From Fidelibacterota bacterium (GTDB lineage Bacteria; Pseudomonadota; Alphaproteobacteria; Rhodospirillales; Rhodospirillaceae): a stretch of DNA of 6,392 nucleotides. This document shows, piece after piece, positions 1 through 4,425 of this stretch. The position numbers and the translations under genes were made by a program. The DNA is taken from positions 1 to 6,392 of the forward strand of contig CANJEU010000133.1 in NCBI GenBank assembly GCA_947473445.1, given 5' to 3'. How positions within the stretch are numbered: position 1 is the stretch's first letter; every line of letters begins with the position of its first letter. Under the pieces are notes generated by a model. It worked only from the letters and a program-made list of their open reading frames with translations. It made no database searches and was not told the DNA's origin.

Positions 1-96
1 AGCTCGCGATCAAGTCCCGATAATGCGCCCGAATACTCCATGAAACTCCCAGCCCTTCCCCAAAACCCCGGCCTATACGTCATATTTCTGTAATCG

Positions 97-145
97 GATT
101 TCAAGGCGGGATTACGGTTTACATAAATATAACGATTTCAAAGGC
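97..145. repeat. Near direct repeat GATTTCAAGGC / GATTTCAAAGGC
   Basis: GATTTCAAGGC (97-107) recurs as GATTTCAAAGGC (134-145), about 37 bases apart. Each copy is followed within a few bases by GATTA. The repeat lies in the AT-rich upstream segment. It could be a pair of regulator half-sites or a chance similarity; nothing else in the window repeats it. Confidence 0.3.
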
Positions 146-344
146 TTAGATTATTTGACGCCACAAAATGGCAAGAAGACGACCTAAAAATCCCCGTCAA
201 TGTTTAGTCTTTCCGGAATATATCGTCAAAGTTGCATCACGTTAGAAAAACAGACGGCTTCTTTGGATGAGGTGCTTGCCACCTGAACCGGCCGGGTGGG
301 GCGCTGACGACTGGTCTCAGCGGCGTCACATCGCGCCTTACTGC

Positions 345-361
345 CATCACGCGGTGTGATG
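345..361. repeat. Short inverted repeat CATCAC-N5-GTGATG
   Basis: There is a perfect 6-bp inverted repeat with a 5-base spacer (345-350 and 356-361), giving a 17-bp symmetrical site of the size bound by dimeric helix-turn-helix repressors. No T-run follows, so it does not look like an intrinsic terminator. Its distance from the nearest gene start (over 260 bases) makes a direct operator role uncertain. Confidence 0.3.
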
Positions 362-559
362 ACCTGACGTTCACGAGATCGGACGCGGCAGGTTTCGGCG
401 CGCCGACATTTGATCGAAGAGCAGGTCGTACTTTTCGCGGCACATGTTTGCGCAGGAAGGGTACGCGCACCATCGGCAACGTCGAACCGGGGGCCTTCCA
501 CGCGTGGTCGCGATGCACGAATCTCCGCGCGGGAATGGAGCGGTTTTTGAGGGCCAGCG

Positions 560-579
560 TGTAAAGCGCGACGTTTACA
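560..579. promoter_or_regulatory. Candidate operator TGTAAA-N8-TTTACA upstream of the operon
   Basis: TGTAAA (560-565) and TTTACA (574-579) form a perfect 6-bp inverted repeat around the spacer GCGCGACG, for a 20-bp symmetrical site. It ends 43 bases before the ATG at 623, where a promoter-proximal operator would sit. The TTTACA arm also resembles a -35 hexamer, but no good -10 hexamer lies 16-18 bases downstream. The bound protein is unknown; the Lrp/AsnC regulator at the end of the operon is one candidate. Confidence 0.4.
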
Positions 580-622
580 AAGGCCAATACATGGCGTAGC
601 TCTCGATCATTAGGAGCGCGTC

Positions 623-1663
623 ATGACTTCAGAAGCGGCTCGCCGTCTCGGACTTGATCATCCCATCGTGCAAGGTCCCTTTGGTGGCGGCTTGTCGTCG
701 CCGTTGCTCGCTGCGTCCGTGTCGACTCTGGGTGCGCTCGGCTCTTACGGGATCGAGCATCTTGCGCCTGACGAGATTATCAAGCTCGCCGCCGATATCC
801 GCAGCCGCACCAGTAATCCCTTCAATTTGAACCTTTGGGTTTCGGTCTCCGATCCCGGAGGCGAAAGCCTGGATGCGGAAGCGTTTGATCGCCTATGGCC
901 ATTGTTCGAACCGTACTACCGCGAACTCGGCGTCGAAAAGCCCGAGCGGCCGCAGCGTCTGCATGCGCCTTATGAAGATCAGTTCGAGGCGATGCTCGAA
1001 GCCGCGCCGGCCGTGTTCAGCGTGGTGTTCGGGATTCCCACGGCCGATCAACTCGCGCGCTGCCGCAAACGCGGCATTCTCACTGTCGGTACGGCGACTT
1101 CCATCGCGGAGGCTGTCGCGCTCGATGAAGCGGGCGTCGACGCCATTGTCGCCACTGGGCTTGAAGCCGGCGGACATCGCGTGTCGTTCTTGAAATCGTC
1201 CGAAGACTCCTTGATGGGTACGTTCTCGCTCACCCAAATCGTCGCGCCACGCGTGAAGGCGCCCGTCATTGCCGCCGGGGGCATCGTCGATGCGCGCGGC
1301 GTGAAGGCCGCACTCATGCTGGGCGCGCAAGGTGTTCAGGTCGGAACCGCATTTCTCGCCTGCGATGAGTCAGGCGCAAGCGCGGAGCACCGCGCCATGC
1401 TTTTCAGCGACCGCGCCCAAGCGACGGTTCTGACGCGCACCTACACCGGCCGCCTCGCGCGCGGCATTCAAAACCGGCTCGTCGATCAGATGCCCAAACC
1501 GCTTGCGGCTTATCCCATTCAGGGCTGGTTCCTCGGCCGTTTAAAAGCCGCAGCCCGCGCGCAAGGCCGCACAGATCTCGTTTCCCTCTGGTGCGGACAG
1601 TCCGCGCCGAACCTTAAACATCACACCGTTCCGGCCCTCATGGCCGAACTCACCAATCTCTAA
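623..1663 (+). CDS. Nitronate monooxygenase / 2-nitropropane dioxygenase family flavoprotein
   Basis: This 346-residue cytoplasmic protein belongs to the FMN-dependent nitronate monooxygenase family (TIM barrel). Family members oxidise alkyl nitronates, with release of nitrite and formation of a carbonyl compound. Visible motifs are the N-terminal FMN-contact segment QGPFGGG (residues 17-23); the GLEAGGHR segment with the presumed catalytic His185; AAGGI followed by DARG near 217-225; and GAQGVQVGTAFL (about 235-246), the phosphate-binding end of the barrel. Length is normal for the family. The ATG start is supported by AGGAG at 612-616, six bases upstream. It is the first gene of a tight run, with only 20 bases to the next start. 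The exact substrate cannot be read from sequence; some relatives act as enoyl reductases or on other substrates. Family assignment is firm, nitronate activity only likely. Confidence 0.9.
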   Translation: MTSEAARRLGLDHPIVQGPFGGGLSSPLLAASVSTLGALGSYGIEHLAPDEIIKLAADIRSRTSNPFNLNLWVSVSDPGGESLDAEAFDRLWPLFEPYYRELGVEKPERPQRLHAPYEDQFEAMLEAAPAVFSVVFGIPTADQLARCRKRGILTVGTATSIAEAVALDEAGVDAIVATGLEAGGHRVSFLKSSEDSLMGTFSLTQIVAPRVKAPVIAAGGIVDARGVKAALMLGAQGVQVGTAFLACDESGASAEHRAMLFSDRAQATVLTRTYTGRLARGIQNRLVDQMPKPLAAYPIQGWFLGRLKAAARAQGRTDLVSLWCGQSAPNLKHHTVPALMAELTNL

Positions 1664-1669
1664 TCCCCT

Positions 1670-1675
1670 AGGAGG
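1670..1675 (+). promoter_or_regulatory. Ribosome binding site fixing the GTG start of the GST gene
   Basis: AGGAGG, a full match to the anti-Shine-Dalgarno consensus, lies eight bases before the GTG at 1684. It sits just after the TAA stop (1661-1663) of the preceding gene. This decides the GTG start for the glutathione S-transferase, which is also the start expected from family alignment. Confidence 0.85.
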
Positions 1676-1683
1676 CTTCTCTC

Positions 1684-2298
1684 GTGGCTTATCAGCTCTA
1701 CTACGCTCCCGGCGCCTGCTCGCTCGCTCCTCACATCGTGCTGCGCGAGCTCGGCGAAGACTTCAGCCTGGTGAAAGTCTCGATGCAGACCCGTCAAACC
1801 GATGATGGGGCCGATTTCAACACCATCAATCCCAAGGGCTATGTGCCCGCCATGCGCCTCGCCAATGGCGAGACCCTCACCGAAGGCGCCGCCATCAGCG
1901 CCTTCCTGGCCGACAACAAACCTGACTCAGGTCTCGTTCCGCGCGCCGGGACGCTCGAGCGCGCCCGCGTCAACGAGTGGCTGGTGTTCATCAACAGTGA
2001 AGTTCATAAGACCCTTGGCGGCTTGTTCAACCCCGCCGTCACCGAAGACCAGAAGAAGGCCCTCGTCGAAAGGTTCGCGACACGTCTCGACTATGTCGAG
2101 AAATCGCTCTCCGATGGCCGCGCCTATCTCACGGGAGATACGTTCACCATTGCCGACCCCTATCTCTTTGTGGTCGTGAACTGGACCAATATGCTCGGCA
2201 TCGACATCGCTAAATGGACGCATGTGAAGGCGTTCCAGGCTCGTGTCGCGGCCCGTCCGCACACCCAGGCGGCGATGAAAGCCGAAGGTCTCATCTGA
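1684..2298 (+). CDS. Glutathione S-transferase, Beta-class-like
   Basis: This 204-residue soluble protein has the two-domain glutathione S-transferase plan. The N-terminal thioredoxin-like domain (about 1-80) begins with LYYAPGACSLAPH, where Cys12 matches the Cys10 of bacterial Beta-class enzymes that forms a mixed disulfide with glutathione. NPKGYVP (49-55) carries the cis-proline (Pro55), and LTEGAAI (65-71) is the gamma-glutamyl binding turn, with Gly at the position that is often Ser or Pro in relatives. The helical C-terminal domain has the FTIADPYLF N-capping motif (near 157-165). It would conjugate, reduce or bind electrophilic or disulfide substrates with glutathione. The start is GTG with a strong AGGAGG. 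The stop TGA overlaps the proposed start of the next gene, implying translational coupling. Substrate unknown; family assignment secure. Confidence 0.93.
   Translation: MAYQLYYAPGACSLAPHIVLRELGEDFSLVKVSMQTRQTDDGADFNTINPKGYVPAMRLANGETLTEGAAISAFLADNKPDSGLVPRAGTLERARVNEWLVFINSEVHKTLGGLFNPAVTEDQKKALVERFATRLDYVEKSLSDGRAYLTGDTFTIADPYLFVVVNWTNMLGIDIAKWTHVKAFQARVAARPHTQAAMKAEGLI
2284..2288 (+). promoter_or_regulatory. Ribosome binding site supporting the CTG start of the reductase
   Basis: GAAGG lies inside the end of the GST coding sequence, six bases before the CTG at 2295. The CTG forms a CTGA overlap with the GST stop TGA (2296-2298), the same geometry as the common ATGA coupling overlap. There is no in-frame ATG, GTG or TTG between the ATG at 2214 and the ATG at 2361. 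Confidence 0.45.
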
Positions 2299-3248
2299 GC
2301 GCCTTCGCTGTCATTGTCGCGGTAGGTCCTTGGGACCCAGCGTCCTGGCGCGCTCCGTTCATGGCGGCGGCGCAAGGACGCAAGGTCCACTTCTGGCCGC
2401 ACGACGGCGCCTTCGCGCCGATCACGCCCTATGTGCTGTGCACGTGGAAGGCCGACCCGAGGTTCTATGCCGAATATCCGACCCCGCGCGCGGTGTTCTC
2501 ACTGGGCGCGGGCGTCGATCACCTGCATCCGCTGCGTGGCCGCACCGATTTCCCAGTCTACCGCGTGATCGATCCGGATCTTACGGCGCGCATGGCCGAG
2601 TATGTGACCTTCGCGGCGCTGTTCCTGCACCGGCAGATCCCGCTCTATCTTCAGCACCAGAAGCAACGCATCTGGGATCCGCCCGATCAGGACGCGGCCT
2701 CAAGCGTACGCGTGGGGATTCTTGGCACAGGCGTCATGGGCGAAGCCGCGGGCCGCGCGCTGCAAATGATCGGTTATCAGGTTTCGGGCTGGGCGCGCTC
2801 GGCGCGCCAGAATTCACCGTTTCCTGTGCATGCCGGAAAAGAGGCGCTGCCGCGATTCCTGGCGGAGATTGATATTCTGGTTAATCTTTTGCCGCGCACG
2901 CCTGAAACGACCGGGCTCGTGAACGCCGATGTCTTCGCGATCCTTGGCACGCAACGCACAGGAAAGAAGTTTTTCATCAATGCAGGGCGCGGCGAGACGG
3001 TTGCGCAGAAGGACTTGATCGCGGCGTTGCAATCGGGCGTGCTAAACGGCGCTGTGCTCGATGTCTTCTCGCCCGAGCCGCTGCCAGCCGACAATCCGCT
3101 CTGGGGCATGGACAACGTGCTCATCACGCCGCACGTCGCGGCCGATTCAAATCCGGCAACCATTGTGCCGCAGATTCTCCGGCATGTGGGGGAGTTGGAG
3201 CGCGGCGCGATTCCCTTGCCTACGGTCGATCTCGCGCGCGGCTATTAG
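2295..3248 (+). CDS. ghrA: Glyoxylate/hydroxypyruvate reductase A-type D-2-hydroxyacid dehydrogenase
   Basis: This is a cytoplasmic NAD(P)H-dependent reductase of the D-2-hydroxyacid dehydrogenase family, GhrA subgroup, which reduces glyoxylate to glycolate and hydroxypyruvate to glycerate. Counting from the CTG at 2295 (317 residues; E. coli GhrA is of similar length), the Rossmann motif GILGTGVMG lies at 141-149. WARSAR (166-171) follows strand 2, and its arginines suggest NADPH preference. Catalytic residues are Arg232 (NAGRG), Glu261 (FSPEPLP) and His280 (TPHVAA). The start is the uncertain part. ATG 2214 would add 27 residues read from inside the GST gene, and ATG 2361 would delete the first beta strand (FAVIVAVGP). 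CTG 2295 with GAAGG upstream gives the expected N-terminus. The neighbours suggest handling of a 2-oxo acid made nearby; the true substrate is not known. Confidence 0.88.
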   Translation: MSAFAVIVAVGPWDPASWRAPFMAAAQGRKVHFWPHDGAFAPITPYVLCTWKADPRFYAEYPTPRAVFSLGAGVDHLHPLRGRTDFPVYRVIDPDLTARMAEYVTFAALFLHRQIPLYLQHQKQRIWDPPDQDAASSVRVGILGTGVMGEAAGRALQMIGYQVSGWARSARQNSPFPVHAGKEALPRFLAEIDILVNLLPRTPETTGLVNADVFAILGTQRTGKKFFINAGRGETVAQKDLIAALQSGVLNGAVLDVFSPEPLPADNPLWGMDNVLITPHVAADSNPATIVPQILRHVGELERGAIPLPTVDLARGY

Positions 3249-3254
3249 GCCGCC

Positions 3255-3716
3255 ATGGCGCTCGACAAGGTCGACATCAAGATTCTGGCGGCTCTGCAGG
3301 AGGACGCCGCGCGCTCCTCGGCCGAGATCGCGCAGGTGATCGGTATCTCGGCCTCTACATGCGGCCACCGGATCAAGAGGCTGACCACCGAAGGGTACGT
3401 TAGAAAGACGATCGCGATACTCAACCGCGAAAAGTTGGATATGCGGGCGCAGTTCTTTGTGAAGGTGAATGTCCTTCAGCATGATCCGCAATATGTGCGC
3501 GAATTCGTCGAACGCATGAAGACCATGCCCGAAGTGCTGGAATGCCACGTGCTGTTGGGCGCGTTCGACTTTTTGCTGCGGGTGGTAACGCCCGATCTGC
3601 GGAGCTACGAGGCCTTCTATTTCAAAAAGCTCACTTGCATCCCAGGCGTCCGGGAAGCCTCGACATCGGTCAGTATTTCGGAAGTGAAGATGACGACGGC
3701 GCTGCCGCTGCGCTAG
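3255..3716 (+). CDS. Lrp/AsnC family transcriptional regulator (operon-terminal copy)
   Basis: This 153-residue DNA-binding regulator has the standard Lrp/AsnC layout. An N-terminal winged helix-turn-helix (about 4-60; recognition helix near SASTCGHRIKRL, 32-43) precedes a RAM ligand-binding domain (about 65-148). The effector-loop motif GAFDFLL starts at Gly102, and the C-terminus TTALPL is typical of the family. Such proteins form octamers and sense amino acids or related small molecules. It starts six bases after the reductase stop; TAGG overlapping that stop is the only upstream Shine-Dalgarno-like sequence, so coupling is likely. Being last in the four-gene run, it probably regulates its own operon, though targets cannot be read directly. 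Its TAG stop is formed by the CTAG that opens the palindromic repeat at 3713. It faces a second Lrp paralogue tail to tail. Confidence 0.93.
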   Translation: MALDKVDIKILAALQEDAARSSAEIAQVIGISASTCGHRIKRLTTEGYVRKTIAILNREKLDMRAQFFVKVNVLQHDPQYVREFVERMKTMPEVLECHVLLGAFDFLLRVVTPDLRSYEAFYFKKLTCIPGVREASTSVSISEVKMTTALPLR

Positions 3717-3761
3717 AGCGTGTTCAGGAAAAGTGGATACCGGTTTTCCGTCCGAACACGC
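3713..3761. repeat. Palindromic intergenic repeat (Rhizobiales-type) after the operon
   Basis: The element opens with CTAGAGCG (3713-3720). It has an outer perfect 8-bp stem GCGTGTTC/GAACACGC (3718-3725, 3754-3761) and an inner 6-bp stem GGAAAA/TTTTCC (3727-3732, 3744-3749), separated by an asymmetric bulge, with GTGGATACCGG at the tip. The core resembles a palindromic repeat I recall as frequent between genes in Rhizobiales genomes. It overlaps the last codons of the operon, supplying the TAG stop, and would form a strong RNA hairpin at the transcript 3' end. It may act as mRNA stabiliser or attenuator. No T-run follows, so a classical terminator is not shown. Confidence 0.75.
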
Positions 3762-3775
3762 GACAATTCAAGAAT

Positions 3776-3817
3776 CTAGAGCGGGTTGGCGACTCAACTA
3801 ACTTCAACCCGCTCTAG
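3776..3817. terminator. Perfect 13-bp inverted repeat between convergent genes, probable bidirectional terminator
   Basis: The arms CTAGAGCGGGTTG (3776-3788) and CAACCCGCTCTAG (3805-3817) are perfect reverse complements around a 16-base loop. The hairpin is GC-rich and lies exactly between two convergent genes, so it could terminate or protect transcripts from both sides, although no T-tract is present. Its right CTAG end contains the stop codon of the minus-strand Lrp gene. Its left end shares CTAGAGCG with the neighbouring palindrome at 3713, suggesting that both are parts of one mosaic repeat family. Confidence 0.65.
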
Positions 3818-4287
3818 GGCTCCAGCGGCGGAACGAGCGGGGCGGTCGAGATCATCTTGTCGAGAACGAAGGATGTGCGCACCGCCTGCGCCCCCGGCAG
3901 GCCTGTGATCTGATCAAGAACACGGCGCGTGTAGGTGTCGAGGTCGGGCGCGATGATGTGCAGCAGAAAGTCTGTGTCGCCCGATAGCAGGAACCAGGCG
4001 CGCAGCCCATCGAGCTTACCGATGGCGTCCTTGAAACTGTCGGCGGTCACCTTGGCCTGGCGGTCGATACTGACGGCGACGAAGGCCTCGACCTTATAGC
4101 CGAGCGCCCGCAAGGCGACCTGCGCGCCGTAGCCGGTGATAACGCCCGCGTCCTCCAATTTTGCGATTCGCTTATGGCAGGCGGTGGCCGACAGATTGAC
4201 CCTCTCGGCCAGATCGACCACGGCAATGCGGCCTTCGTTCTGCAAGAGCTGTAGAATGCGGATATCGGCCTCATCTAGCGCCATCAT
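3814..4287 (-). CDS. Lrp/AsnC family regulator, divergent from the 2-oxo acid dehydrogenase gene
   Basis: This is a second, clearly distinct Lrp/AsnC protein, 157 residues from the ATG at 4287. It has an N-terminal winged helix-turn-helix (about 5-60; recognition helix near LSATACHKRIAKL, 32-44) and a RAM effector domain with the loop motif SGDTDFLL (102-109). The C-terminus ends in APLVPPLEP, slightly longer than usual. Possible starts are ATG 4287, ATG 4284 (giving the family-like MALDEADI) and GTG 4299; GAGAG about 11 bases upstream of 4287 favours 4287, and the GTG lies too close to it. The gene is divergent from the fused E1 gene across an intergenic region with a 9-bp inverted repeat. 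This matches the known bkdR-bkdA layout in Pseudomonas putida, where an Lrp homologue activates branched-chain 2-oxo acid dehydrogenase. That role here is inference. Confidence 0.92.
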   Translation of the reverse strand: MMALDEADIRILQLLQNEGRIAVVDLAERVNLSATACHKRIAKLEDAGVITGYGAQVALRALGYKVEAFVAVSIDRQAKVTADSFKDAIGKLDGLRAWFLLSGDTDFLLHIIAPDLDTYTRRVLDQITGLPGAQAVRTSFVLDKMISTAPLVPPLEP

Positions 4288-4293
4288 GGTGAA

Positions 4294-4325
4294 ATTCACT
4301 CTCTTGATCTAACTATAGAGTGAAT
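4294..4325. promoter_or_regulatory. Candidate Lrp operator: 9-bp inverted repeat in the divergent promoter region
   Basis: ATTCACTCT (4294-4302) and AGAGTGAAT (4317-4325) are perfect reverse complements with a 14-base AT-rich spacer, so the half-site centres are 23 bases apart, about two helical turns. An overlapping imperfect palindrome, ATAGAGTG...GACACTAT, spans 4314-4334. The site starts seven bases upstream of the ATG at 4287. On the minus strand TATAGT (4317-4312) could be a -10 hexamer for the regulator and would be covered by a bound protein. This fits autoregulation plus control of the divergent E1 gene. No binding data can be inferred. Confidence 0.5.
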
Positions 4326-4425
4326 ATGACACTATTTAATCAAAATTGCTCACGATTTCGCCGAGATGCGCCGTCCGAACCCCGCTAAACTCCTGGCGCA
4401 AAAGACTTTTCGGGAGAGCTCCGCC

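Larger units (their letters stand above)
1..622. other. Intergenic region upstream of the nitronate monooxygenase operon
   Basis: No gene can be supported in this stretch. The first ~250 bases are clearly more AT-rich than the rest of the window and hold a near direct repeat (97-107 and 134-145). The remainder is GC-rich and has several short inverted repeats: AGGTG/CACCT at 270-284, CATCAC/GTGATG at 345-361 and TGTAAA/TTTACA at 560-579. Open frames exist on the minus strand (237-587 and 226-501), but their translations are rich in Arg, Ser, Pro and Ala, show no recognisable domain and have no clear ribosome binding site. The region may be promoter DNA plus eroded remains of a former gene. 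Its 3' end must carry the promoter and leader of the downstream operon, although I cannot point to a convincing -35/-10 pair. Confidence 0.6.

Noticed and set aside
270..284. AGGTG/CACCT hairpin as a terminator of an upstream transcript
   Set aside because: The stem is only 5 bp, there is no following T-run, and no upstream gene is seen in the window.
371..445. A 24-codon minus-strand frame (starts MCREKYDLLFDQ)
   Set aside because: The residue pattern looks protein-like, but it is very short, lacks a Shine-Dalgarno sequence and has no supporting context.
237..587. A 116-residue open frame on the minus strand in the upstream region
   Set aside because: No recognisable domain, no clear ribosome binding site, and a basic, Pro/Arg-rich composition. 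The overlapping frame at 226-501 looks equally random.
2214..2294. Extended N-terminus for the reductase from ATG 2214
   Set aside because: These codons are simply the GST gene read in another frame. The extension is absent from the family's usual length and has no good ribosome binding site.
4297..4299. GTG start for the minus-strand Lrp gene
   Set aside because: The only Shine-Dalgarno-like sequence (GAGAG) abuts this codon, leaving no spacing, and the family N-terminus aligns with ATG 4287 or 4284.
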